Assembly (NCBI GenBank): GCA_028551475.1
Contig: CM052356.1
Coordinates: 15,279,884 to 15,343,883, forward strand
Reading direction: 5' to 3'
Length of the DNA stretch: 64,000 nucleotides
Origin: Casuarina equisetifolia
Taxonomy: Eukaryota > Streptophyta > Magnoliopsida > Fagales > Casuarinaceae
This document shows, piece by piece, positions 24,401 to 36,649 of this stretch. Numbering within the stretch: the stretch's first letter is position 1; every line of letters begins with the position of its first letter. The position numbers and the translations under genes are program-made. The notes under the pieces are model-generated. The model did not search any database. It was not told where the DNA came from and was given only the letters and a program-made list of their open reading frames with translations.

Positions 24401-26054
24401 TGAGATCAACCTATTGCCTCTGGGAAGGGGCAACTCGATTCTTCTCAAGCATTACAATCACTGCGACTCAAAGTATCATTTAGCCTCTGTAATGGCAAGT
24501 GTCCTCGAGGTATCTATGTCAAAATACAACCCAACCAAAATGGGGATTCCCCCAGGAATGCATTTAGTAAGTTCATGCCAGTTCCAAGAAGATGGAAGAT
24601 AATTGTTACTATAGGCAGTCCTGTGCATCAATTTTAGACATCAACAACATGGAACTACAGTTCTCATCAAATAATCTTGTTTGTCTCATATTCAGTGGAT
24701 AATAATCATTCTATTCCAAACCAAACCAGACCACATCCAGTGAAGACAAATACAGGCAACCAGGCATCGTATAAATATATCCAGGAACACGCCTTGAAAT
24801 AGGTATAATTCAGGAAAGGCTACAAAATTCTATTTGCAAGTAGTCTGAAACCTTCTATAAGATACTCACTGGCCAATAGTCAAAATTCTCAATGAGGGCA
24901 AGAATTCAAAAAGAAGAATGCAAAGATCATCATAGTTACATACTTGACTGATAGATAACTCACTGATGCATATCATCAGATTTTACAGAACAAACTAGAT
25001 GTGCAAGCCTACAGAAGCTGGAAGCAAAAGGTGTTCACTGCAACTTAAAGGACCAAGAGATCATGCAAAACAGACAAGGAAGAAAGATTACCTGCAAATT
25101 GCTACTGTAACAGAGAATGAAGTGTGAGCAATCAAGTTTAAGTAAAACGAGCGCCTCCAATCCACATCAACGGAACTTTCTCCAACTAATGTATCTAACT
25201 GGTTGACAGAAGTAAAGAGAGACATCTTACACACCAGTAAACACCATTGCATCATCAATCGCCACATTTTGATTGATTAGTAAACACACACAATCCATTA
25301 GGCAACAGGCAAATATTAAGCAGTAATAAGGCAACAGGGAAAGGAAAAAAAACAAGTACTGCCTAATGGATGAGACTTATCACATGTGATGGCTGAGTAG
25401 ACAGCCGAAAAATGAAAAGTGGTATGCTGAAAAGGGCGTGGATTTAAGCATTTAGAACAGACATAAATGCCAATGATTAATGGGATAGAAAAGAGTTGCA
25501 ACAAAGATCAATACAGTTAGGCCCAGAACGTTCAGATAAGGCTTTACTATTTTTCCTATTTATTCTCAAACACTCCTGCGAAAAATCAAAATTCCACCAG
25601 ATTTTATACAACAGCCAAGATTTATAAAAGAAAAAAAAAGGGGGGGGAATAAGAAAAATAGAACAAAAAGATTTCGACCTTTTTGCTAGTCAATTCTTGT
25701 GATGATGATACCAAATTCTGTCTCTCCAAGGCGGTGAAAATCACCAGTTTCTTGTGGCCTTTGAGGTTCGTAAATTCTAGAGAGGCTTCATGACGAGGTT
25801 AACAAATCTAAAGTCTTTGATCTTAATTCAATTTCCATTTTTAAACGAGACGTAATTTCAGAGATTAGGCACTCAAAAACTAAGTGCTACGTAATGTAGT
25901 GTGCAACCTAAGAACCAACATCAATTTATTCTATTTTCTTGATATCGCTTATCCTGAAAGTTAAATATCTGTCAAACTCCAGTTACAGTTAAATACCAGT
26001 CAAACTCCGACTTCATATTTTCCCACATCCTACAAGGGAACAGCGGGGACCCGG

Positions 26055-26085
<31 letters not shown>

Positions 26086-26775
26086 AGGAGGGAATCCGTA
26101 GCAATTGTCATCTTCGATGTTGGAAAAATCCTCATAAAAGGAAATCTAAGATTCCGGCACCTTAATGACGAACTCCACGCAAGATTTCGAATTGAATGCA
26201 ACAACTATAAAAAAAAAGACATAATCACAGAAAGGCAGGCATACAGCTCGTCCAACTGGTTTTCGCGGTGCTTTTACCTTAGGTGCCCACCTGCGTACAA
26301 AGTAAGGAGCAACAGCGTCCGCATTGTCATCGAAACCATGTCCTTGCGAGCTCTATCGTAACAAAAATAAAATGAACCACCAAATGCAAGTTAAAAACCA
26401 GAGATACTAAATGAACCGACGGCAACCAATGCATTCAATCCCCTTACACAGAAGGCATACCAATTTTCTGACGAAAAATAAGAGATCGTCGTCCTGGCGT
26501 CCCCCGGCCTCCTTGCCGCAAACGAAATACAAGTCGAAGACATCGTGCCAAAAGCGAGGATCCAATTCGACGTCGTCGCAAGCGTCATCAACCTGCTGCT
26601 CGTCCACTACAGTTTTCCCTATCAAATTGGAGTGCTTCTTCACCATGCTCAGCAACTCGTACCTAGCGGAACAAAAAAATTTGAAAACAAGCATTTATTT
26701 ATGGAACTCGGAATGAATTGGTTCAGATATGCTGTAATCAGACCTAGAAGGGATGTCTCCTCCATCTCCGAGCAT
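18467..26775 (-). CDS. KIAA0930 homologue (DUF2045 family), ~12 exons
   Basis: A plant homologue of animal KIAA0930/C22orf9, a conserved protein of unknown function. Exons read on the minus strand and joined in phase: 26744-26775, 26461-26662, 26278-26352, 25092-25198, 24129-24189, 23453-23512, 23294-23368, 21091-21273, 20249-20303, 19236-19355 and 18566-18798, then an uncertain end. The first 401 residues contain family blocks in the right order: FWHDVFDLYF...RQDDDLLFFVR, DWRRSFYLNLI, VYASPSRV, YPDICFAVDDF, LFSGFVSYQMVRDAYD, KLYMKGPGGRGEVEVAVS, and LPLKCCLISISLPWEYIAHDLL. Human KIAA0930 is about 404 residues. The start at 26775 is the first ATG after an in-frame stop. The frame can read through to a TGA at 18467, adding 32 residues, or the AAG/GTGAAT at 18566 may be a donor. 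Biochemical role unknown; no membrane segment seen. Confidence 0.85.
19478..19541 (-). pseudogene. trnN-GUU: Plastid-type tRNA-Asn(GUU) pseudogene in an intron
   Basis: The minus strand reads TCCTCAGTAGCTCAGTGGTA and onward, the 5' half of plastid trnN, with anticodon GTT at 19507-19509 and a T-loop block GGTTCAAAT. The 3' acceptor strand no longer matches the 5' strand, the T stem is mispaired, and the anticodon loop has changed, so it is unlikely to be functional. It lies in the intron 19356-20248 of the DUF2045 gene, on the same strand. Confidence 0.85.
19478..19725 (-). other. Nuclear insert of plastid DNA (trnN region)
   Basis: The bases beside the trnN copy (19542 to about 19720, including CAACCCATGAC, CCAGGAACTTCTTC and GGTTCCGTTCCATGCCTC) resemble, from memory, the plastid spacer beside trnN-GUU in the inverted repeat. 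The insert would be about 240 bp and moderately diverged. A comparison with any plastid genome would settle its limits. Confidence 0.65.
22904..22921. repeat. Poly-A run within an intron
   Basis: About 18 A in a row in the large intron (21274-23293) of the DUF2045 gene. It lacks other marks of a retroposed copy. Confidence 0.8.
26058..26085. repeat. Poly-G run (G28) in intron 3 of the DUF2045 gene
   Basis: Twenty-eight G in a row, flanked by GGGGA on the left and AGGAGGG on the right. On the gene's sense strand it is a C tract. It is the second long G/C homopolymer of this window and lies between exons 26278-26352 and 25092-25198. Confidence 0.9.
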
Positions 26776-26962
26776 TTTGCTTGGTGCACTGTGAACGTAA
26801 TTAATCAAATTCTTCGTCAAATCAGGCTCCAGGTTCTGAGATGATGATGAATATTAGGGTTTACGCGCGAACCAACACTAGGACTAGCTGGCGCAAGCAA
26901 TGGGCGTTATGATACAAGTTAGCAATAAATTTGTCTTGCTATGGTAATGAGCGTGAGAGACA

Positions 26963-27048
26963 GAGAGAGGCCTCCTCCTGGGGCAAAGATGACTTCTAGG
27001 ATTGAGAGATGGCCTCCTCCGGGGGCAAAGCTGACTGCTAGGAATGAT
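26963..27048. repeat. Two-copy tandem repeat of ~42 bp
   Basis: The phrase GGCCTCCTCC-GGGGCAAAG with GACTTCTAGGA-type flank occurs twice back to back in the upstream flank of the DUF2045 gene. It may be part of that gene's promoter; no function can be read. Confidence 0.6.
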
Positions 27049-27106
27049 TTCCTGGGACGTGGGCAAGAAGGAAGAGTAATAATACTTACAGTAGATTTTC
27101 ATCCAA

Positions 27107-27178
27107 GTCGTTGTAGTATAGTAGTGAGTATTCCCGCCTGTCACCCCGGTGATCCGAGTTCGATCCCCGGCTACGGCA
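27107..27178 (+). pseudogene. tRNA-Asp(GUC) relic
   Basis: A 72-base segment with the layout of plant nuclear tRNA-Asp: start GTCGTTGTAGTATAG, anticodon GTC at 27140-27142 within CTGTCAC, T-loop GTTCGATC, and end matching the acceptor strand. Compared with the standard cloverleaf I count one acceptor mismatch, two in the anticodon stem and one in the T stem, so it is probably a pseudogene. A short T run lies just after (ATTTCC), too short to be a good pol III terminator. Confidence 0.75.
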
Positions 27179-27239
27179 TTTCCATCCTAGTAACATCCAT
27201 CTTTCTTTGAAGTTTTATTAAAGGTGCTACCAAAATCCC

Positions 27240-30150
27240 AGTAATCCTTACAAATTTTCTATTAAAATCCATTAAGACCCCTTTATAGCTAATTTTTTTG
27301 TATTTGAATCTACTTCTACCCCTTGTTCTCAAATAACATGACCAATATACACCATAAAATTAACCCCAAAGGCACACCTTTTATTCTCAATAAAAAGAAA
27401 GAAGTTAAAAAATACTAAGATGAATATGCCCAAATACTCCTTAAAGACTCAATTCTTCAATCATTGAAATGTAAAGGGAGCATTAGATAATCCAAATGGT
27501 ATAAAAAGGAATTTATAATGACTAAAGGGTGTCTAAAAAGCCATTTTAGCTATATCCCCATGGTGCATTATAATCTAATGGTAGTTTGATCTTAAATTCA
27601 ACTTCATAAATATAATAGTTCCATGTAACTTATCCATTATCGGTATTAAGAAGCCATCTTTCATTGTCATCTTGTTCAAGGATTAGTAATCCACACACAA
27701 TCTCTATAAACCATCTTTCTTTTCACCAAAAGCACCAAAAAAGACAATGGATTATTACTTGGTCATACTACTCCTTCCTCTAATAGCTTTTTTACTACTT
27801 TTTAATCTCTTCCTTTTGAAAAATGTAGATATCTAAAAGGTTTACATGCCGCTAACAAAGACTCATCTTTAAGAGGCACTTATGATTATGAGACTAATTA
27901 AAAGGCAACTAATTTCTCAAATAAACATCTAAACTGGATCAACAACCTTTCAAACTCTATACTACCTTGATCAATTTCTAACTCGACCTTTAGCAACTAG
28001 ATTGCCCTAACGTGAAGAAGCACTCATCACTTTTCTTTTTGCAATTCTTTTTTCATTTTTGTCTCATCCATTAACTTATCGAGTAACATCTTGTTTCCTT
28101 ACAACTCCACAATTTTCCCTTCTATGACAAATGACAAATAAAGTTTCAAAAAATCGCACATAATTAGCCCCAGGGTCTTTAACTATTGATCTTTTAAAAT
28201 CAACATTATACATTTTATGGACAAAATGAAAAGTCTACCTTCATCTTAACACCATGCAATATCATTTCCACACTTTTGTACATCCCTTCATGGTTAATAA
28301 TGTCTCCATTTGCCATTACTACCTTAGAGTTTCCTTTAATCTCTAGTTTCAAGTTTATTTTTTGTATCCATTTATCACTTAAAAAGTTACTCCTCTTCTT
28401 CCTCAAGAGTTTCCATTCCCTTTAACAAAAAGCTTTTGACATCAATGCTTGGCCTAAAATGCTTGTCATAGTAGAAACATAACCCCATGCCCTCTTTTCC
28501 ATAATCTCTATTTGATTGGCTTCTTTACTAAGATAACTGACTTACTAACTTTTGTCACAATAATGCTCTATTTTCTGGCTTACACGATGGTGCTAGCTTG
28601 GTAACCATGTCTTTGGCCTCATACAAACAAGCTGAACCTATGGCAGTAAAAAATGTGGTTGGTTTGATGGCCAACACATCTTATCTTTAAGCATACTAAT
28701 GAAACAACTAATCTATTCAGTGGACAATTTTCTGACTCTAAGCAACAACATCTCAAGTTGGGCTTGGTAATCCATACAATATCTATTTGTCTTAATTTAG
28801 CAAGTTCTCTAGAAAAATCTTAGTAATGACTAAGATCATATCCATTAATAAGTTGGCTATTTAATCTCTCCCAAGATAAAAACTTATAAGCATGCTTCTC
28901 TTTATTCAACTGAAACCAAATTTAAGCATCCTTTTCTAAACACCAAGATGCTAATTGGACTTTCTCATCCTCAAGGGTGTGTGTACAATAAAAATAAAAA
29001 TAAAAAATTTTGCTACTCTAATAATCCATATGGAATCAAAATCCCCATTATTACTTAGGAAATTCAAGATTAATTCCTTAAAAATGCACTTAACCAAAGC
29101 ATGTGATAATCATAGATTGGAACCTAAATCGTGATGGGCTTAGGCTTATGAGAACCCAAGTTAGTGCTAATATTTAAATAAGCCTAGGGGTTTTAACATA
29201 ATGATTAAGGATCAAGATAATTGGCATCAAAGCTAACCCTACATCCTAAATTTGAACAACCGATGGGGTGACATGTAGAAATGACTACCTAGAGTGCAAC
29301 TGCCTAAAATGAGAGCCACATACTTGGAAAGATAGGCTATTAAGGGTGTCAATCATGGAAGAGTAGTGCGTTATCATGATCATAGGATTGAAACTTAGAT
29401 CGTGATAGGCTTAGGCTTATAGGGCCCTGAGTTAGTAATGATATTCAAATAAAATGATATTTGATTAACCTAAATCTTGAATTTGAACAAGGGATGGAGT
29501 AACCTAGAAATGGCTACCTAGGGGTGCCATAGAGTGCAACCTCTAAGAGTAAGAGCCATCATAGTTGGAAAGATGGGCTATTAAGGGTGTCAATCCTGAA
29601 AGTGTGGTGAGTTATCATGAACGCAAGATTGCAACCTAGATTGTGATTGACTTAGGCTTATGGGGCTCTAAGTTGGTAATACTATTCAAACAAAATGATC
29701 TTTGATTAGCCATAAGTCGTATGACTTTTGACATAATGATTAAGGATCATGACAAAGCAATAGTATTTACCACAGCCTTTGGTTGTTCTATTGCCCTCAC
29801 TGGAGCTTCCACTCGAAACCTCTCTTTTATCTCTACAGGCCTCCACACAAGCGTCACTACGGCCATCCAACTTCTCTGTGTGGATGTTCATGATAGCAAA
29901 CATCTGCTCCATCATTGCAGTAAGTGCACCAATTTTTCATTTGAGTTCCACCTCCCATCGTGATTCATCCATCTCTAGTACCAAGTTGATGCGTTCCAAT
30001 TCCTCAATCTGCCTAGAAATCGATCGAGTGAATGGATGCAGAGGTTGAACCAGTGCTTTGAACTCCATCCACAATAGAGTTCTCTTCTTGTCACCTATAT
30101 TGATCAAGCCAAGAAGGGAAAACAAATATATCAAATGCAACCAAAGAAAA
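27240..30150 (-). mobile_element. Old Ty3/gypsy fossil
   Basis: Read on the minus strand from right to left: a Gag N-terminal coiled segment (about 30100-29710), a tandem repeat block, a gag capsid-like segment (about 28950-28450, with ELAKLRQ-type helix), a protease-like stretch (about 28430-28050), and reverse transcriptase with KDG-RLCVDY, SLNK, DKL-GT-IF-K and F-P-GL-NAP-like blocks (about 27800-27460). RT sits 3' of gag with no integrase before it, as in Ty3/gypsy. No LTR pair was found. It is heavily broken, with many (tens of) interruptions, and must be old. Confidence 0.7.
29100..29755. repeat. Tandem repeat, three ~240-265 bp copies in the gypsy fossil
   Basis: Three diverged copies begin near 29104, 29369 and 29611. 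Each contains TCATGA/TAATCATAGATTG-type sequence, a CGTGATAGGCTTAGGCTTA phrase, an AAGTTAGT-ATATTCAAA block and GGCTATTAAGGGTGTCAAT. The block sits inside the old gypsy element, within or next to its gag part. Confidence 0.8.
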
Positions 30151-32013
30151 ATCGGGGTCTAAGAAGGGATACCCAAACCTTCAACGTTTCGATTAGATTT
30201 GGCCAAAAGTTGCTACAAAATAGAGACAATGAGCGCTTTCTAAGGGCTCCGTTTGCAAAATTGCTAAGTCCTTAAACTACCCCTTATTAGCCATAATCAC
30301 TTCCTAACCCACCCTTACATATAAAGAAAAAAGAATCAGTCCGTTACAACCTTCTCACCAAATAGTTGTAGGCAAGCGAGCTGAAAGGAAAATCGACTGC
30401 AACAACTTCCCACCAGAGTCTCTTTGTCCGTGTTGATTATTACAATTTCAAGAACAGTTAATCCCACCCAATTTTTCTTTTTTCTCTTTGTCTCACTATT
30501 TTCCCAGGTAGTGGTTGGATTCTATTTCCGTAAATCGTTCCCACCACGCCGGGCCAATTTATATATTTCTGCAGAAAATCTTTCCGTGTGCTATATTTGG
30601 AATTGGTGCTCCAACTAGCTTTTGGTTGTAAAGGACAAATTCAGCCCATCAAATTTCGAATTTGACGTGAAGATGTTATTAGGCGGAAAGGAAAATGCAC
30701 GTTCAAGTTTTAATAATCTAGTGAAATTAGAAGCTTAAAGCAATTTGATTAAAATAACCTGAAATCGCATGCCAACAACTGATGTCATTATATGTGTACG
30801 TAAACTCTAAATGGTGCGATTAAAAAGTAAGATAACATGTTTTCTTTGTCGTCACATATTATTGAAATCTGTGTCTCATATTATTAATATACTAATTTGT
30901 TATAATTTTTATAAACTGATTTTGAAGAAAATATCTAATTGCTTGTAACTTATATTCTTGGAAGACGTGTTTGGAATGTGATAAAATTTAAATAAATGCT
31001 TTATATTATTAATATACTATCATGTCAAACCCATATATTTGTAATTGTTATTTTCTTAATAAATTAATGTTAAGAATAAAAATAGATGCGGTAACGGATA
31101 TGGCTAGTATTGATAACCTTGTCAGCGAGGCAAATGGCTAGGGAATCTCAGCTCTTTATAGCCATTAGAATAAAGGAATTTTTTTTTTCCGCATATTTTA
31201 GGTAAGCATATCCAGCATTGGATTCCCCGCTGTTGACGGTTTGGAGAAAAGATAAACAAAAGAAAAAGAAACTTTGGCGAGGGGAACAACATGATGATGA
31301 CCAAAATGACAGCATAATTCAAAATCATGGAGAAAAGCTTTCATCAATACCTAAAGCGCCTTTAGTGCCGGTTTGCTTTTGGTATACTCGTCCGAACATA
31401 AAATATAGAGAAAAAGCAAAGTGCAATCCGCTAATGATGTTCAAAAGCTTGACGGAGAATGGAATGGAAATAACATCACTATGACATGAAATGGTCACAT
31501 AATCACCACAAATTATTTTAACTTACGTTGTTGGAAATATACTCCGATGGTGTTTCATGACAAAGACCGAAACCTAATCGAGGGATTAAATAAGTTTCTG
31601 TTGGAGCAACCTCTTAGATCCTATGTAGGGTTCTTGTTGTTCTTTGGAAAGAACAATTAGTTCGACATCAGGTTGATCGCCATTGATGCTTCCGGCAGAA
31701 CCAGCGTTAGCGAGGAGAACCTTTGGGTTCTAGACTATACACTTCATGAATAATCTACCAGAAGTTATTTAACAGAAAAAAACTAATCTTTCGAGGAAAC
31801 TTTTAAGTGAAGAAGTTGGGAATCATCATAGTATAAGGATTTACAAAACACAGATGGAAAGTAACTTATTGCAGAGTTCAAATGCACTAAACATAACTCC
31901 TCTTCATGTTCCCCATTCCTTCCAAAACCATATATAGAAGCAACTCCATAACTTCAAGAACCACAAATCACTTACCAAAAAAGAAGTTCGATTTCGCTTA
32001 ATTATCATAAAAC
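30151..32013. other. Intergenic region, no gene recognised
   Basis: AT-rich sequence without recognisable protein or RNA genes. The last 150-200 bases (about 31850-32013) are likely the 3' UTR of the small gene that ends at 32014. Confidence 0.5.
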
Positions 32014-32352
32014 TTAGTCTTCCAGAAGTGCTCCTCCCTTCTTGCCTTTTCCCGTCCTCCGCCGGCTAGTGGTGCCACCGCCACCGTCGGGCCTGAGATT
32101 TCCGTCATTGAGAATTAGCGGCAAGTCATTGGCTTCATCAACGTCGTCTACGGTGGCGATACGGATGCAAGAACACCGTTCCAACGACGCAAAGAAAGCT
32201 GAAGTAAAGCCATTGATGAGCCACATAGCCACCCCATCAAGCTTGCCGCACCCAGGGGAGCCGTGGCTAGACGAGGTCCGGGCCCTGGGCTCGACGGATT
32301 TGGACTCAAAGTTGAAGCAGGTCGCGCAGCTCGAAGAGGTAGTGGCGGCCAT
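32014..32352 (-). CDS. Small plant protein of unknown function, 112 aa
   Basis: An intronless gene for a 112-residue protein that I believe belongs to a conserved small family in seed plants, but whose name and role I do not know. The Ser/Thr/Cys-rich N-terminus leads to a central block [33 protein letters not shown], which is hydrophobic in its first half, then NDLPLI and a Gly/Arg/Lys-rich tail ([16 protein letters not shown]). The central stretch could be a short membrane-associated helix, but it is too brief and interrupted to call a transmembrane segment. The start is the ATG at 32350-32352 (context CTCATGGCC); the frame opens upstream only through a GTG. A TATA-like ATAAAATA lies about 110 bp upstream. 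GC content is well above the AT-rich surroundings, which supports coding. Confidence 0.65.
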   Translation of the reverse strand: MAATTSSSCATCFNFESKSVEPRARTSSSHGSPGCGKLDGVAMWLINGFTSAFFASLERCSCIRIATVDDVDEANDLPLILNDGNLRPDGGGGTTSRRRTGKGKKGGALLED

Positions 32353-32460
32353 GAGTTGGATGGAGAGCCAGGCTGTGGTTGGCACAGGAAGAGAGAGCTA
32401 TGGGAGGCTTCAAAGAACTAAATGACCTCTATCGTGGCTCTAAATGATCTATGGAGAAGC

Positions 32461-32470
32461 TATTTTATGC
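32461..32470 (-). promoter_or_regulatory. TATA-like box upstream of the small gene
   Basis: GCATAAAATA on the minus strand, about 110 bp before the chosen ATG. It is the only TATA-like site at a suitable distance. Confidence 0.4.
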
Positions 32471-35400
32471 CCTTGACAAATTAGGGAATTACAAAGGTCT
32501 AACTGTTTAAATTAATGAACATGAGGAGATACAAAACTGGATTCGCACTAACGTCGGTTAGTGGGTTGATTAGGCCATACGTATGCTGCTAACTCATTAA
32601 ACAACACTCAAGTTGTTTTTACACTCAATACGGTACGCATACTAGATGACTTTCAATGACTTCTTACCAACTATTTTCCTTGTAAAGTACGAAAATATCA
32701 AGGGAAAAAGAAAAGGCCAAGAAATATCATATTCTAAAGGTTGTGTTAAAAATCCTCTTGGAAGATTAGATTTTTTTCAATTTCTTATTATTTGTAAGAA
32801 AATAGTTTTCATTTTGTAGGTTATAACACAAAATCTATTGGGTTTGTTGATTCGTAATTATAGAGCTTTAGGTAGTATCCTTCTATTAGAAAATATAACA
32901 CATATATCTCTTCATGATTAATTTTTAAAGAAAGGTTATTATTTAAATTCAAACTTGTCTAATGCCACTTGTTAAGATTTGATCCCCCATGATACCATTT
33001 GTTAAAAATAAATTTATCATACATTTCAACCGACTACAAGCACTTACAAACAAAACTCTTATCTTTCTTTGCAATTAAGGTTTTTCCCTACTCTGTTTCC
33101 CATATATGGTCATCATCCATGGACATAAGAGGTCCACATGACCCACCTCTTCTCCTAATATTAAAGTAGAGAAAATGGAGATTGATGGTGACTTTATCAT
33201 CATCAACTATGATACTAATGAGGAATGGTAGGGCTGTTGTAATGTGCTTGGTGATCCATCAATTACATATTTTTTTATATCAATTGTTTTTGAGACCAAA
33301 TAATATATTTAATATTTGAGTTGAGGCTCATTTTCAATTCTAAGATAGACATTATTATTCTTGTTAAAAATAGCGATGAAAATACAATTATACTCCTCAA
33401 ACCGAAAAACGAAAAACAGAAGTGGAATAGCCCTACAACGGCAATAACCAGGGACACAATCAAACCGTTGTGGTTGAACAAAGTCATGTAGCTTAATAAC
33501 ATTGTTTTTTTTTTTTTTCAATTTAGCATACTTGCAATTCCACAGCAATGTTTTTTCAAATCAGTTTCTTAAATTAAGTTTAAAATCGATCAAAGTGAAA
33601 ATAACAAAAATATATGGGGTTTATATATCTTGCCACCCTCTAATAACAACAATGTTAAAAGATAATTCAAGAATAATACTCTCAAACAATTAATCATTTG
33701 GTCTCTACCATGAATATAAAACCTATCAAAGAATTATGCAATTTAAAAGAAAAATGTCAAAACTTTCAATTTTTAAGTTTTCAAGTTATTTCGAATCAGC
33801 CACCCCCTAATAGAAAGAACTATAAAGCAAGACATGCTAAGTATAATTTTGTCAATTATTGAGGAATTTCCTTCCTTTCGATCAAGGTGGGGGAAAGCCT
33901 CTACTATAGTCCACCTTCTTACAAGTGACCTAGAAGATTAAACAAATAAATAAGAAACAAATGAAATGGAAGGGTGAGAAGGGCCCAACATGCATTGCAT
34001 GATGCTTCCTTCTTCTCATTTACTTTATGTCCATTATTTCAAAATTCCCTGTTTTGGGCTGACATTGTTAAGTTTTTTAAAGATAAAGAAAAAGGCAGTT
34101 CATTTTTTCGGGGGAGTGGTTCGCCTGTCAGTTTCCTCTGATTATGGAAGGACGGAAGACACGTGTCTGATGACTAGAAGTAGTTTCCACAGCCCAGTAG
34201 GGCCGAAAAATGAATGAAACTAGTCAAAAGGTCATGACCGTGTCGTTGGAGGTAAAAGCCTCGTTGCAAGCCATAAGCCTATTGCTGAACAGAAAGTTCT
34301 TCCATGCTCCCATTATCCATGGTTTTCTCAAGTTAAGTTTTGAATTAATAGATGCTATCAAAAAAAGTGACGATACCATACCCAAAAAGGAAAGAACTTA
34401 TAAAATAACAGAGGCAAATAGAACTTTTTCGCATCTTCATTAATACATGAATAGGATTTATATAGATATGTAGACCATGGATCAACCATAAGCTCCTTTA
34501 ATCTTTTTCCTTTTCACATTTCTTTGTTTAGTGACCATAGAGAGTTAAAATCCTCTTGAAATTCAGTTCCAAAAACAAGAGAATATATATATTTTTTAAT
34601 AGATGATTACTAAAAACGAGATTAAAATATTATGAAAAAGTTTGACATTATTTTTAATACAACCTCTTGCGATTAACGAAAATTGCAATGAGCAATATAT
34701 TCATTACAATTACCTAGGACTGCAAGTTTTGCATAAGGCATATTCTCCTCGATTTAATCTATGATATTATATTAAAAATTTAATTTCTTTCTTTAAAACC
34801 AGGTTATAAGGAATATAATATACTTATTTAAAGAATTTTTTTTAAATAATATGAAACAACCTGCATCATATTTTTTGACAATATCAAAGGGATTCAGCTA
34901 TGAACTTCAACTCCTTTGATCTGATTTAAGAGCTTCTACGTTATGCCTCTTTGTTCATGATTTTAAAAACTGGCATGTCGTAGTTGGCTTGGACAGACCA
35001 AAATGGAGCAGCACAGCATTTTACTGGGGATAAAAACGTTAACTGCGGCCGAAAAGATTGAAAATGCAGAACGAGAGAAGGTTGAAACTCATCAAGGAAG
35101 TTTATTCTTTCTGTCAAAACAATACCTGATCCATCAAATTTCTTAAACACAATATCCAGAGAAAAAACGAGACAAATAAAGGTATTTATTCTTTGCAAGT
35201 TGTCAAAGGAAATAAAGTAGAACAGATGGAAGAAGGCATAGGGCAGCGAAGATGAAGGAGGATGATGGAAGGGAAGGACGAGCATGCAAATCAAATCAGA
35301 AGGGGTGGGGGAGGAAGACAATGATGAGACCCGAAGGGGAAAGTGCGTCCCATCATAGGGGTTACCAGCCCGCGTGACCCATCTCATTTAGAACCCTAGC

Positions 35401-36000
35401 TACCAAACCTACTCCACATAGATGGAGAGAAGTCTTCGGCCATTCTTTTTTTGGCCCACAAGTGAACTAAAACCGCAGAAGTATCTGCCAACTCTCGTCA
35501 AGACACGGACCGGGCACGATTATAGCAAGTACATTGGTCAAAAATGATAAAGTCTAACCTAAAATATTAGCATATTAAGTGAAAAAAAATTCATTTTTTC
35601 AATCAGTCTGTCACGTTATTGTAATTTTTATATTCACATTTTCTCTAAAAAAAAAAAACCTGTAAATAGAAGAGTTATTTTTTATAAAAATTTAAAGGTG
35701 CATTAATAAAAAATTACGTACGAAAATATAAAGATATACTCTAAAATTATAAAACTATAAATATTGAAAGCCTCCAAATTTTACTTAAAATGATATTTTT
35801 TTATAGAAATTTTATATATTGAAATAAAGAAATTTTCTTTGTACAATTTTTCTTACTTTAGCCAATACAATTAAAATGTTAATTATTTTATTTTGAAATC
35901 ATATTTTATTATGTTCTATCAATATACTATAAATGCAAGTCAAAAAATACAACTTAAAAAGTTTGATAGTGAAATTCTTTCATTTAGTTGTTCTGATAAT

Positions 36001-36170
36001 TTATTGTAGTTCTTCATTTTATCTTCCAATATTATGTTGAACTCTATTTTTTGCAATGATAGTCTTCTAAACCATCATTGTTTAATAATATATTGGAGTT
36101 CTTCATTCCATTTTTTAATATCACGTCGAACTTCATTCTAAGTAAAAATAGTTTTCTAGACTATCATTGT
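36001..36170. repeat. Two-copy tandem repeat of ~88 bp
   Basis: Copies at 36001-36089 and 36091-36170 share GAGTTCTTCATT-type starts, an AAT-TATGTTGAACT-like middle and a CTAAACCATCATTGT-like end. The unit is diverged and of unknown origin. Confidence 0.65.
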
Positions 36171-36624
36171 CCATAGACATTTAAAAAAAATGATTCCTAT
36201 TTTCAATGTAAAATTAACAAAAATCACAATATAAGTTATTTAAAAGAAATCATCATACCATTTCTTCTGTTGTAGAAAATTAATCTCAATATATTAGTCA
36301 TATAATGTAATTATGTTTGCTATAAACGAAAGAGTCATTCAAATTTATAAAGCATACAATAAATTCCTCTTAATTAGTGTGGGAGAGTTGACAACGTTCA
36401 TTTTATAATTTAAGCAAATCTTATAAAATGAGAAGAATAGAATGACAATATAAGGTAGATACCGAATTTTAATATGTTTTCTCATCCAATATAATACATT
36501 CATAATAAATTATTTCACTCGAAACTTAGATCTTATATGATATTATAATATTATTTTTTTCCTTGTAAAATGACTAGAAAGATAATAATATTTGTACATA
36601 ACAAGCATAACTTAGGGCTCAACA

Positions 36625-36647
36625 GAAGAAGAAGAAGAAGAAGAAGG
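36625..36647. repeat. (AAG)n microsatellite
   Basis: About seven AGA/AAG units directly at the left border of a GC-richer island. Confidence 0.9.
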
Positions 36648-36649
36648 GG

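Noticed and set aside
27107-27178. Functional tRNA-Asp gene
   Set aside because: Four stem mismatches make normal processing unlikely.
34941-35387. 148-codon frame on the minus strand
   Set aside because: Biased composition, no domain resemblance, no start context and no conserved block; likely chance.
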